From: Zizania palustris
Taxonomy: Eukaryota; Streptophyta; Magnoliopsida; Poales; Poaceae
Assembly: GCA_019279435.1 (NCBI GenBank)
Contig: JAAALK010000287.1
Coordinates: 14,136,162-14,200,161, forward strand
Direction: 5' to 3'
Length of the DNA stretch: 64,000 nucleotides
Positions 22,079-32,729 of this stretch are shown here, in pieces. A model generated the notes under the pieces. The model did not search any database and had not been told where the DNA came from. It saw only the letters and a program-made list of their open reading frames with translations. The position numbers were made by a program, and so were the translations under genes. Position 1 is the stretch's first letter. Each line of letters starts with the position of its first letter.

Positions 22079-25000
22079 TTATGAAAAATTGGTATCTATA
22101 CCAAGAAGGAATCGGAGACCTCTTCGGTCCCGAGAGCTAGGGGTGGAACGACTAGTTCCAACATCGGAAGTTCTAAGAACTTTACGTTTAACTCTCTTTC
22201 TCCCCTTCGAAGCTCTAAAATCCTTCTGTTCTTGCTGAAGTTCAGCCCAAGTTCGAAGCCGCTCGGGGCTTCTCTCCCAGCTTCTAAGATCTTCAGATCT
22301 TTTATTTTGGGCTTCACCTTCGTCTTCGGACCAATTAGTGTCTTCGGAAGACGAGGTGTTTGCGTCGATCTCTTTATCTTCCTCTTTAATATAAGACAGT
22401 ACGTCTTTGATTACTTCGGGCGCAATAACGCCGGAGTCATCTCGAGGGATAAGGAATCGAGGACGCTTATAACTCTTTAGAAGTTCGAAGGTGTTCCACA
22501 GTGAGCGAAGTTCGCTGTTAAGTTCTAACACTTCGATATCTTCCATAAGAGGCAAAGCCTAAAAATATGACAAACAAGATTTTCATTGATAAATATTTAC
22601 AAGCATCAGCTTTACATAATCAAAAAAATCCTAAATATTCCTAAACCTGCGGGTTCGGAGGAGGCTGACTGCTCGAAGCTTGACTCCGAACTTGCTTTTG
22701 GCGTTGGCCTTCATCAATCCAAGCCTTGATCGCAGATCGACCTTCGGCTCTCCACGAAGTTTGGAAGGCTCGCCAAGCAGCAGCTACACCTTCGGAAGGT
22801 TTTAGAAGTCGGTCGTCGTCGAAGATGATAGAACCCTCTGTGCTCGGAGTGATTGTTCGGCCCAAATCCTCGTAGTAGCGAAGTATTCCAAGGGCAGACA
22901 CTTGTCCGGAGAGTTCTCCATAACGTATGCCTGCCGTCTTCATTTGCTTCGCTGCTCCTTGGATCCTCTTTAGCCGGCGCAGCAGAGTTACATTGTCATC
23001 TGAAGGTAGTGATCCAGTAGTACCGAAGTACTCCAAGACACCTAACATTTGTTCGATGACCTCCGAAGCCACCTTCTCGGACTTAACCTTTTCTTCAATA
23101 AGCATATCCTTGGCCGAAGTTGTTTCAGCTAAAACTCCGGAGATTCTAGCGTTCTCCGTAGTCAAAGCATTCTTTTGAGTTCGGAGTTGGCCAGCCTCTT
23201 CTTGTAGCCTTGCAAGTGCGGAGTCCTTCGCAGCATCCTCCGTCCGCAGTCTTTCAACCTCCGCTCGAAGCACAATTCTTTCTGCTTCGAGCTCCTTCTT
23301 TGCAGCCTCCAAGCTTTGCCTAGCCTTTCGCTCTGCTAAGATTACATTGTCCATTTGAGCTACTCGACCTTCGGAGAAGTTAAAATTTCTTTGAAGAGTT
23401 TCGTTCTCTTCCCGAAGTTGAGCAATTTCGTTTTCATTCGATAAAGCTGCAGCGCGGGCTAAGACTGCTTGCTAAGAAAAAAGAAAAAACTGGAATAAGA
23501 AATTATTCATATATAATTCATTATTTGGTTCGAAGATGCTTTATACCTGATAAGCTGCTCTTTCCACAGCGATATTAAGCTCCGAACCCTTCGCTCTGCT
23601 TAAAAGGGCTACTAGCTCTGTTTCCCCGACTTTGCGACTGGCTTCACCCAAAGGTTTAACCAAAGTCCCAAGTCCGGCTTTCTCCTCCAAAAATGGAGTT
23701 ATGAGAGGAAGCAGTGCTAAAGCCTTCTGATCAGCTCTGCTTAGCGAGGATCCGGAGGGCTCTTCCGAGGCCCTTGGAACTTCTGAAGATGGCCTCCCCT
23801 CAGTCGATTCACTTTCATCTGTTGACTCAGATGAAGTCGATCCTTGAGCAGGGAGAGGCTCGATGTGTCTTTTTCCTCTTCCAGGCCCCGGTAGAGCAAC
23901 TCCCGGTTGCGGCCCTGAAGTTGTCGAAGGTCTTTGAGTTGTATCTTCGAGGGATACTTCGACAACAGGAGGCTCTGAAAAAACAAAAATATTACACATT
24001 GAATAATTTTGCAAAAATTGATAAGAATTAAGCAAAATTTACCTTCAACATTCTCTGGAATATCGAGTACCGGACTGATCGGAGGATCAAAAGTGTAGTC
24101 CTCATCCGAATCAGCCGTTAAATCTTGGACTACAGGAGCATCGTCCTGAAGAGTCCTTGTTACTTCTTCGAGAATCGAAGCCATAGTGACTTCGACTCCA
24201 CCTTCATCCACAGGAACTCCGGGCTGAGTTATGTCTTCCTGAACTACCGAAGTCATTGGTTGATCAGCATTGTCTCCAGACTCCGGTATGTTCGCAGGCA
24301 CTTCGGCCTCATTTACACCCATAGGGGCTTCGAATTGTTCTTCCTGAGTATCCGGAGCTCTTACTTCTTCGATGTTGGCTTGAGGCTCCGGAATACCTGC
24401 AGTATCTTCAATGAGAATACTTCGTTGAGTTGCATCTTCATCAATTAATTTTACTAATAAAATACCTTCATCCTCTTTAGAACCAGAAAGTGAGGTTCTT
24501 GAGCTTGAAGGAGCAGGATCCGAAGGTGCGAGATTTTTTGGCTTCCGAGCCACCTTCTTCACCGGAGTCTTTGCTGAACCTGAAGCTCCGGCTTCGGCTA
24601 CTCTTTTCTTGGACCAGCCAGAGGACTACCCACTCCAACTTCAGCATAAAACCACCTCAGAACCCAATCGGTGTACCATCTAGCATTGATGGCCTTGGCA
24701 GGGAATTGCAGTGCATATTCATCACGAAGCCTAAAATTGATGCTTCCGAAGGAAACTACCACTTTCTCACCTCCGGAGCCTACGAAGGTCTTTGGCTGAC
24801 AAGTCGCTCTATGCAGCGCAGCAAAGATTTCAGCCCTCCCCTCACAACCTTCGGCTCTCAGTGCCCACTCGAAGATAGCTAGTCTGGCTACAGCATTCGG
24901 AGATAGCTGGGGGAGGGTTACGTGAAACAAGTCAAGTACTTCGGCTAAAAAATCCACAGCCGGGAGGCCCAAGCCCGCTTCGAAAAAAGCTTCGAACACT

Positions 25001-25326
25001 ACAACTTCTCCGGGTCTCGGTGATGGAATTGATTCTTTGCCCGGCTTCCGAATCATAACCCCATTACTAATATTTCCCCCCGCTGTGATTGCCAAAGATT
25101 CTTTCTTGCAGGTAGACCGTCCTAACTCAAAGGATTGATCCAAGTACTTGGTTGAGGGTGGGCACAGACCTTGGATATCGGCGATTTGGGGATTTTTTCC
25201 CTTTGCCGCCATGGAAGTTGTCGCCTGCATCGAAGGCGTTGCCGTCACTGTTGCCGCTGCCGCTGCCGCGGCCGCTTGTTGACGAGCCAAGGTCGAAGGA
25301 GGTGCAGAGCCTTTGGTCTTCGCCAT
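22079..25326 (-). pseudogene. GYP-2 antisense gene (spliced, Transposase_28-like; apparently broken by an internal deletion)
   Basis: Runs opposite to gag-pol. Proposed exons on the minus strand: 25326-24043, 23974-23547, 23471-22647 and 22558-22079, with GT/AG borders. The first starts at ATG 25326 (MAKTKGSAPP), is alanine-rich, then has the block VVVFEAFFEAGLGLPAV and LPQLSPNAVARLAIFEWALRAEG, resembling the plant 'putative gypsy type transposon' family (PF04195). Exon 23974-23547 is acidic and Ser/Glu-rich, 23471-22647 is a long coiled coil, and the last ends LLGIDTNFS. The frame stops at about 24600 (AGPRKE then stop), and the following sequence reads on in another frame. Compared with GYP-3, about 65 residues of exon 1, the first intron and the start of exon 2 seem deleted there. 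A truncated 242-aa product is still possible. Function is unknown. Confidence 0.75.
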
Positions 25327-25440
25327 CGCAACTGCTGGATCGATCTGAGAGAATGGAGGCTAGGGCTCAAGAACTCAAAGGGCTAAAAAGTTTTCGATTG
25401 AGAAGAAGCAGTGAAAAGGTAATCGGTAAAGTTTTGAGGT

Positions 25441-25453
25441 TCTTTATTTATAG
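25441..25453 (-). promoter_or_regulatory. TATA box of the GYP-2 antisense gene
   Basis: Minus strand CTATAAATAAAGA, about 115 bp upstream of the ATG at 25326. GYP-3 has CTATAAATAG about 140 bp upstream of its antisense ATG. The spacing fits an RNA polymerase II core promoter distinct from the LTR promoter. Confidence 0.65.
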
Positions 25454-25770
25454 CCTAAACTTTCCGTTTGTTACCGTTTGGGCTCTGCCCTTTCGCATTC
25501 CCGTCTGTTATTTTCCTCCGAAAATAACGCCTCGTATAACTCCGTTAGAAACAGAAACTAACGGTTATATTTTCTAAGTCTAAAAAGACTTTCGAACTTC
25601 CTGAGTCGGTTCTAAGATAGTTCGAAAAGTAATTACCTTATGACTAATTCGAAGTTCATATCTTCATGTATTTCGGAGATAAAACAAAAATCAATAACCC
25701 CTATGATTGGTTATCTTTTCTTTCCGTATACTGCTCTCCTAACGTTACAGGTCGAACGGAGAAGCGTATT

Positions 25771-25781
25771 CGAGGGGCTAC
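25771..25781 (+). other. GYP-2 polypurine tract
   Basis: CGAGGGGCTAC just before the 3' LTR. GYP-3 has the same GCGAGGGGCTAC before its 3' LTR. Confidence 0.8.
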
Positions 25782-26277
25782 TGTTGGGGGAAAATATCTC
25801 ATCTTCGGGGTTATTGCCAAAGCAGCATGAAGACAGCCAACCAGTTCGAAGATTGTCCGAAGGTCATCTTCGAAGGTGGCCTGGAACCCAGTTCGAAGCC
25901 CGAAGACAGGCATTGATTCGAAGTATGTCTTCGAACCAAAACTCTTCAGGATCTTTTCTGCCAGCTAAGATGGAAGACTTATCTTCTATCCTATTAGATT
26001 AGTCTTTTACCATTTTAGCCCTATTAAGGAAACCGAATAGTTTCCTTAATGTCGGTTGTAATAAAGGGGTAAATAGGTCTTTTCCTTAATGTTTAGGCCT
26101 ATAAATACCCCCCATTTCATCCTGTAATGAGGACCGATTACAAGTGAATCAATATACACTTTCGAACTATTCTAAGCTATTATCCTTTCGGAGGCTTAGA
26201 ACAGTTTGCTTCGCAAACACTTCGTTTGTTAGTTTCTTTTCTACAGAAACCTGTTAGCGTAATCTTTTACGCCAACA
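25782..26277 (+). repeat. GYP-2 3' LTR
   Basis: 496 bp. Side-by-side reading against 14943-15438 showed no difference. TATA at about 26099-26108. Confidence 0.95.
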
Positions 26278-26282
26278 CGACC
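26278..26282. repeat. GYP-2 target site duplication, right copy
   Basis: CGACC, identical to 14938-14942. Confidence 0.95.
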
Positions 26283-27355
26283 TAAATTTGATCTCCTCCG
26301 GTGTACCGCTCCTTCGTGGTGAGGCGCTCAAGATCGTTGGTGATGTGATCAGTGGCGCCTATATCAACATACCAATTGGGATCTACTGCATATCCTTGTG
26401 TAACTGCTGCAGCTTGCTTCACATGATCTTCAAGCTGATAAGCTTGATCAAATCGATGCCAGCACTTCAGAGCATTATGATTGTCCTTGAAGCAGATCTG
26501 ACAGGGTTGTCCACCATTGCCATTCTTGTTGGGTGATCGGGGTGGACCACCACGTCCACCTTGGCCACGACCACCATTGGCAGCACGGCCATGACCACGG
26601 CCACGGCCACCGCGACTGCTATTGTCACTGGTTCTACCGCCTGTCCTATTTACATTATTAGCCGACAAAACCTGAATGATCGTACTGTTGCATTCATTGC
26701 GCATCTCGGAGCTCAGCATGTGGGCGTACACATCACTTATGGTGTAGACATCAATACGTGTGGTGATGCTCGTGACCAGTGAGTCGTATTCTAACCCAAG
26801 GCCCTGGAGCATATAGGCGATCAGATCGTCATCTTCTAGCTTCTTACCAATGGCAGCAAGGGTGTCACCAAGGCGCTTGACCTTGCGGAAGTACTCGGCG
26901 ATGGAGAGATCCTTCTTCTGGATTGTGGCCAATTCCGTGCGAATCTGCATGGCTCGAGCACGTGATGTAGATGCAAACATGCGCTCCAGTGTTGTCTAGG
27001 CATCACGTGCGGTGGTAATTCCGACCATCGTGGTGAGGACATCCTCGGTGACCGAGGAATTGATGAGGCTGAGCACCAGGTGATCCTGAGGGTACCACGC
27101 CGTGTACTTTGGATTGATGATGATTCGTCGGCCTCCAGTTTCTTCAATTGGCTCGACAACAATGGTTTGGCTTGGTGCGGGCATGGACCCATCAATGAAG
27201 CCGGCGAGTACCTGGATACGTAGATATGGCATGATCTGCGCTGACCAAAGCAAGTAATTCTCATGTGTGAGCTTGACGCTGATCACTTGACCAACGAAAG
27301 ATGTGGGCATGCTGCCTCCGAACTGGAAAGTGGATGAACTAGGAGAGGTAGACAT
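26283..27355 (-). pseudogene. COP-3 gag and start of protease (one stop codon)
   Basis: ATG at 27355 (MSTSPSSSTFQF). The gag (UBN2-type) continues with LTHENYLLWSAQIMPYLR, HLVLSLINSSVTEDVL and RTELATIQKKDLSIAEYFRKV. A Gly/Arg-rich stretch and a CX2CX4HX4C knuckle (CQICFKDNHNALKC) follow, then the protease start (WYVDIGATDHITNDLERL) at the GYP-2 junction. The only break in about 350 codons is TAG at about 26996-26998, where related gags have Trp (ARDA-stop-TTLERMF). The catalytic DSGA of Copia protease reads DIGA here, a possible second defect. Type resembles the Retrofit/Ale group with short LTRs (inference). Confidence 0.88.
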
Positions 27356-27390
27356 GGCGAGCAGCGGATTTGGTGGACCTCGTGTATTTT

Positions 27391-27405
27391 TAAGCTCTGA
27401 TACCA
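27391..27405 (-). other. COP-3 primer-binding site
   Basis: Minus strand TGGTATCAGAGCTTA, complementary to the 3' end of initiator tRNA-Met, the usual Copia primer. It abuts the LTR. Confidence 0.9.
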
Positions 27406-27612
27406 TGAAAAGAATAATGTGCTAAATCGCATTTGCCTCAGTTGGGCTTCTAGTTTATTTATAGATGATCAATACATTTGTAGGAGAAGATCCATGCACC
27501 AGGATAGCTAACTGAATAACTGATCAACGGAAGACTCGGTACACTGAACGATCTCTAACGATTCTATCCTATCGTTCCATGCTCATACTCTGAACCTATT
27601 ACATTTCTAACA
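27406..27612 (-). repeat. COP-3 5' LTR
   Basis: 207 bp. On the minus strand it starts TGTTAGAAATGTAATAGG and ends TTATTCTTTTCA next to the primer site. A TATA-like CTATAAATAAAC (minus) is near 27453-27464. The outer flank AGTGC (27613-27617) is the expected target duplication; the other copy is not in the window. Flanking sequence is CAC-1 subterminal repeat. Confidence 0.85.
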
Positions 27613-27840
27613 AGTGCTACACTCGGCGAAGTATACTCGGCAAACTCATTATCGGCAAAGCGAGGTTTGTCGAGTGTTTTTTATCGAACACTCGGCGAAC
27701 CTTTCACCGAGTGCCATACATACACTCGATGAATAAAAGTAACTTCACGGTGAGAAAACAGACATAACGAACAAGTTGCCGAGTGCCCAAGGTTTGGCAC
27801 TCGGCAAACAGAAAAACCGAAAATAAAAAGAATTTGTGTA
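27613..27840. repeat. CAC-1 left subterminal repeats
   Basis: At least six copies of CACTCGGC(G/A)AA or its complement in about 230 bp, for example ACACTCGGCGAA, GTTTGTCGAGTG, TTGCCGAGTGCCC and GGCACTCGGCAAAC. In CACTA elements such repeats bind the element's own DNA-binding protein (known for En/Spm). Confidence 0.8.
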
Positions 27841-27869
27841 GCACCAGGCAGACATCCTATACACACATT

Positions 27870-28345
27870 TCATCGAACATCTAGCGAGCATGATGGGTCG
27901 CAGTGGGGTTGCCGAATCATGGAGATGTCGGGCAAGTAGGGCGCGACGAGGCACGCGCGGCGAGGCGCGATGAGGAGGGACATGCGCCAGGCATGGCATG
28001 ACACGGTGGGGAGGGAGGCACGCGGCGTGGCGTGGCGAGGAGGGCCATGCGCCGGGCATGGCAGATACGATGGCGAGGTCGACGCTGCGACGATGGGGAG
28101 GGAGGCGTGGCGACGGTCGCGTGGAGGGCGCGGCGTGGTGATGCCCGCAACTTGGCGGAGACGGCGACGAGGTTGACGCCGCGACGAACGGAGAAGAGGA
28201 CAATGGCGGCGCCGCGACGAGGTGTGGACGGCGAGGCGTGGACGGCGACAATGCACGGACGATGATGAGGCAGCGGTGATGGGAAGGATTGGGGGAAGCG
28301 AAGAAGGGAAGTGATGTAGGGAAGGAGGAGGAGAAGACACTGTGG
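27870..28345. other. CAC-1 GC-rich block without a supported gene
   Basis: Strongly GC-rich, with overlapping Arg/Pro/Ser-rich ORFs in several frames on both strands. None shows a domain or a clean start context. CAC-2 has a similar GC-rich block (41040-41350) just inside its terminus, so this is probably a leader or first-exon region. Confidence 0.4.
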
Positions 28346-28468
28346 TTTTAAAGAAGGAGAAAAAAATTCCGCACGTGTGTCAAGGCAAAAAAAATTCAGC
28401 GCCAATACTTCAAAATTTCGGTCAAAGCGCGCGTCCAGGCAAAAAATTTTTTGGCACCCGCGCCAATC

Positions 28469-28506
28469 TGGTTTGCCGAGTGTCTCAAATACGACACTCG
28501 GCAAAC
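28469..28506. repeat. CAC-1 inverted repeat hairpin
   Basis: GTTTGCCGAGTGTC, an 8-base loop, then GACACTCGGCAAAC: a perfect 14-bp inverted repeat built from the subterminal word. Confidence 0.85.
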
Positions 28507-28649
28507 AAATTTTATTTTTGCTAAAAATATTTTTTAGTATTTTCTTGATAGTTTTTGTTAAATCATATATATTTTCAAAAATAATGCGTAATGACTAAAA
28601 ACAGATTCAAAAATATGAATATAATTTTTTAGACAATATGAACATGAAT

Positions 28650-31600
28650 TTTATAAATTTTTTTGCTTAATTATTTTAGTCACTTGTAGTTCAAATTTCA
28701 CCTATTTCAATTTAAATCTAAGAAATATACTTAATAAATTAAAAATAACAAACTAAACCCAAAAAATGTGAATTTTTTACATGAGATAATTTATGTTGTA
28801 TTTTGAGTGTAGAAAAAATTTCAAGTATAAAAATGATTTAACCATCAAACTTCTTTCAAACCAATCTCATTTCTTCTCTAAACTCTAATTCTTTCTCCCA
28901 CAATCTCCGATTTCTAAACACTCTACGTGATAATTTTATCAAAACATTTTTAAATTTTTATCACAGCATCTATGTATCATATAATAATACCATGACAAGT
29001 CTCATATTTTTCAGACTTCAATTTATTTATTTAGAATTAAAAACTATTGAGCTCGACGTTGCCAATAGAGTGTTGCAACATAAAATTTTCAAATATTCTT
29101 TAAATTTAGTGCATTAAAACTCATAATATACAATGAAACATAAATATGAATTTTATATATTTTTTATTAATTATTTTAGGCACTTGTAGTTCAAATTTCA
29201 CCTATTTCAATTTAAATCCTAGAAATATACTTAATAAATTAAAAATAACAAACTAAACCCAAAAAATGTGAAATTTTTACATGAGATAATTTATGTTGTA
29301 TTTTGAGTGTATAAAAAATTTCAAGTATAAAAATGATTTAACCATCAAACTTCTTTCAAACCAATCTCATTTCTTCTCTAAACTCTAATTCTTTCTCCCA
29401 CAATCTCCGATTTCTAAACACTCTACGTGATAATTTTATCAAAACATTTTTAAATTTTTATCACAGCATCTATGTATCATATAATAATACCATGACAAGT
29501 CTCATATGTTTCAGACTTCAATTTATTTATTTAGAATTAAAAACTATTGAGCTCGACGTTGCCAATAGAGTGTTGCAACATAAAATTTTCAAATATTCTT
29601 TAAATTTAGTGCATTAAAACTCATAATATACTATGAAACATAAATATGAATTTTATATATTTTTTCTTAATTATTTTAGGCACTTGTAGTTCAAATTTCA
29701 CCTATTTCAATTTAAATCCTAGAAATATACTTAATAAATTAAAAATAACAAACTAAACCCAAAAAATGTGAAATTTTTACATGAGATAATTTATGTTGTA
29801 TTTTTAGTGTAGAAAAAATTTCAAGTATAAAAATGATTTAACCATCAAACTTCTTTCAAACCAATCTCATTTCTTCTCTAAACCTTAATTCTTTCTCCCA
29901 CAATCTCCGATTTCTAAACACTCTACGTTATAATTTTATCAAAACATTTTTAAATTTTTATCACAGAATCTATGTATCATATAATAATACCATGACAAGT
30001 CTCATATTTTTCAGACTTCAATTTATTTATTTAGAATTAAAAACTATTGAGCTCGACGTTACCGATAGAGTGTTGCAACATAAAATTTTCAAATATTCTT
30101 TAAATTTAGTGCATTAAAACTCATAATATACTATGAAACATAAATATGAATTTTATATATTTTTTCTTAATTATTTTAGGCACTTGTAGTTCAAATTTCA
30201 CCTATTTCAATTTAAATCCTAGAAATATACTTAATAAATTAAAAATAACAAACTAAACCCAAAAAATGTGAAATTTTTACATGAGATAATTTATGTTGTA
30301 TTTTTAGTGTAGAAAAAATTTCAAGTATAAAAATGATTTAACCATCAAACTTCTTTCAAACCAATCTCATTTCTTCTCTAAACCTTAATTCTTTCTCCCA
30401 CAATCTCCGATTTCTAAACACTCTACGTTATAATTTTATCAAAACATTTTTAAATTTTTATCACAGAATCTATGTATCATATAATAATACCATGACAAGT
30501 CTCATATTTTTCAGACTTCAATTTATTTATTTAGAATTAAAAACTATTGAGCTCGACGTTACCGATAGAGTGTTGCAACATAAAATTTTCAAATATTCTT
30601 TAAATTTAGTGCATTAAAACTCATAATATACTATGAAACATAAATATGAATTTTATATATTTTTTCTTAATTATTTTAGGCACTTGTAGTTCAAATTTCA
30701 CCTATTTCAATTTAAATCCTAGAAATATACTTAATAAATTAAAAATAACAAACTAAACCCAAAAAATGTGAAATTTTTACATGAGATAATTTATGTTGTA
30801 TTTTTAGTGTAGAAAAAATTTCAAGTATAAAAATGATTTAACCATCAAACTTCTTTCAAACCAATCTCATTTCTTCTCTAAACCTTAATTCTTTCTCCCA
30901 CAATCTCCGATTTCTAAACACTCTACGTTATAATTTTATCGAAACATTTTTAAATTTTTATCACAATATCTATGTATCATATAATAACACCATGACAAGT
31001 CTCATATTTTTCAGACTTCAATTTATTTGTTTAGAATTAAAAAACTATTGAGCTCGACGTTACCGATAGAGTGTTGTAACATAAAATTTTCAAACATTCT
31101 TTAAATTTAGTGCATTAAAACTCATAATATACTATGAAACATAAATATGAATTTTATATATTTTTTCTTAATTATTTTAGGCACTTGTAGTTCAAAATTC
31201 ACATATTTCAATTTAAATCCTAAAAACATACTTAATAAATTAAAAATAACAAACTGAACCCAAAAAATGTGAAATTTTTACATGAGATAATTTATGTTGT
31301 ATTTTTAGTGTAGAAAAAATTTCAAGTATAAAAATGATTTAACCATCAAACTTCTTTCAAACCAATCTCATTTCTTCTCTAAACCTTAATTCTTTCTCCC
31401 ACAATCTCCGATTTCTAAACACTCTACGTTATAATTTTATCAAAACATTTTTAAATTTTTATCACAGAATCTATGTATCATATAATAATACCATGACAAG
31501 TCTCATATTTTTCAGACTTCAATTTATTTATTTAGAATTAAAAACTATTGAGCTCGACGTTACCGATAGAGTGTTGCAACATAAAATTTTCAAATATTCT

Positions 31601-32330
31601 TTAAATTTAGTGCATTAAAACTCATAATATACTATGAAACATAAATATGAATTTTATATATTTTTTCTTAATTATTTTAGGCACTTGTAGTTCAAATTTC
31701 ACCTATTTCAATTTAAATCCTAGAAATATACTTAATAAATTAAAAATAACAAACTAAACCCAAAAAATGTGAAATTTTTACATGAGATAATTTATGTTGT
31801 ATTTTTAGTGTAGAAAAAATTTCAAGTATAAAAATGATTTAACCATCAAACTTCTTTCAAACCAATCTCATTTCTTCTCTAAACCTTAATTCTTTCTCCC
31901 ACAATCTCCGATTTCTAAACACTCTACGTTATAATTTTATCGAAACATTTTTAAATTTTTATCACAATATCTATGTATCATATAATAACACCATGACAAG
32001 TCTCATATTTTTCAGACTTCAATTTATTTGTTTAGAATTAAAAAACTATTGAGCTCGACGTTACCGATAGAGTGTTGTAACATAAAATTTTCAAACATTC
32101 TTTAAATTTAGTGCATTAAAACTCATAATATACTATGAAACATAAATATGAATTTTATATATTTTTTCTTAATTATTTTAGGCACTTGTAGTTCAAATTT
32201 CACATATTTCAATTTAAATCCTAAAAACATACTTAATAAATTAAAAATAACAAACTGAACCAAAAAATGTGAATTTTTTACATGAGATAACATATGTTGT
32301 ATTTGGATTGTAGGAAAAAAATTCAAGATA
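28650..32330 (+). repeat. Tandem array of 500-bp AT-rich repeats inside CAC-1
   Basis: The anchor CACTTGTAGTTCAAA recurs at 28681, 29181, 29681, 30181, 30681, 31182, 31682 and 32183: about seven and a half units of 500-501 bp. Copies 3-5 and 7 are nearly identical. Copies 1-2 share older variants (AACTCTAATTC, CTACGTGATAA). The half-units around 30940-31260 and 31940-32260 share a private set of changes exactly 1001 bp apart, indicating expansion of a two-unit block. No ORF is conserved in the units. The outer edges decay into unrelated sequence. Confidence 0.97.
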
Positions 32331-32394
32331 AAACTAAATTGGGAATATCCTGTAGGATCAAAATAAGGTTTACACACAGAAAAAAAATATTGGG

Positions 32395-32712
32395 TTCGCC
32401 GAGTGTTTTTTAAACGGCAAACATGATACTAATGAGCGTCATAACGGCGTGCTTGCGCGGGCCAAAAAAAATTCGGGTTTGCCGAGTGTTTTTTAAAAAG
32501 CACTCGACGAACCAAGTGTCTTTGCCGAGTGTATTTTAAAAAACACTCGGCAAACCCGAATTTTTTTTGGCCCGCGCAAGCACGCCGTTATGACGCTCAT
32601 TAGTATCATGTTTGCCGAGTGTTTTTTTAAAAAACACTCTTGACAAATATTTTTTTTGCCGAATATTTTTACTTTACCGAGTGTTTTTCAAAAAACACTC
32701 GGCAAACCAAGC
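32395..32712. repeat. CAC-1 right subterminal repeats with a large palindrome
   Basis: Ten or so copies of TTTGCCGAGTGTTTT or its complement. Two arms of about 80 bp (about 32415-32495 and 32536-32618) are inverted copies around a loop of about 40 bp. They include matching non-repeat sequence (CATGATACTAATGAGCGTC and its complement), so this is a true long palindrome and not chance pairing of the short word. Confidence 0.9.
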
Positions 32713-32729
32713 TTCGCTGAGTGCCCAGA

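Larger units (their letters stand above)
14943..26277 (+). mobile_element. GYP-2: complete Tat-type Gypsy LTR retrotransposon
   Basis: 11,335 bp with two 496-bp LTRs in which I found no difference, primer-binding site, one gag-pol frame, a tandem repeat block, an antisense gene and a polypurine tract, bounded by CGACC duplications. It lies in COP-3, interrupting that element between protease and GAG-pre-integrase. Two RNase H domains, the TGGCGCC primer site and the antisense ORFs point to the Tat lineage (known for those traits). Identical LTRs mean very recent insertion. It may still be able to transpose, subject to whether the damaged antisense gene matters. Confidence 0.95.
27613..32729. 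mobile_element. CAC-1: CACTA-like DNA transposon (partial, non-autonomous by appearance)
   Basis: Both flanks carry many direct and inverted copies of the CACTCGGCAAA / TTTGCCGAGTG word, a hallmark of grass CACTA subterminal regions: 27613-27840 and 28469-28506 on the left, 32395-32712 on the right. Between them are a GC-rich block (27870-28340) and an AT-rich 500-bp tandem array (28650-32330). I found no transposase domain. The left terminus is cut by COP-3. No CACTA terminal inverted repeat was found at the right end, where a MITE is inserted, so the true ends are unknown. Confidence 0.7.

Noticed and set aside
27745..28504. Several Arg/Pro/Ser-rich ORFs up to 195 aa on both strands
   Set aside because: Overlapping ORFs in a GC-rich block with no domain; the composition explains the absence of stops.
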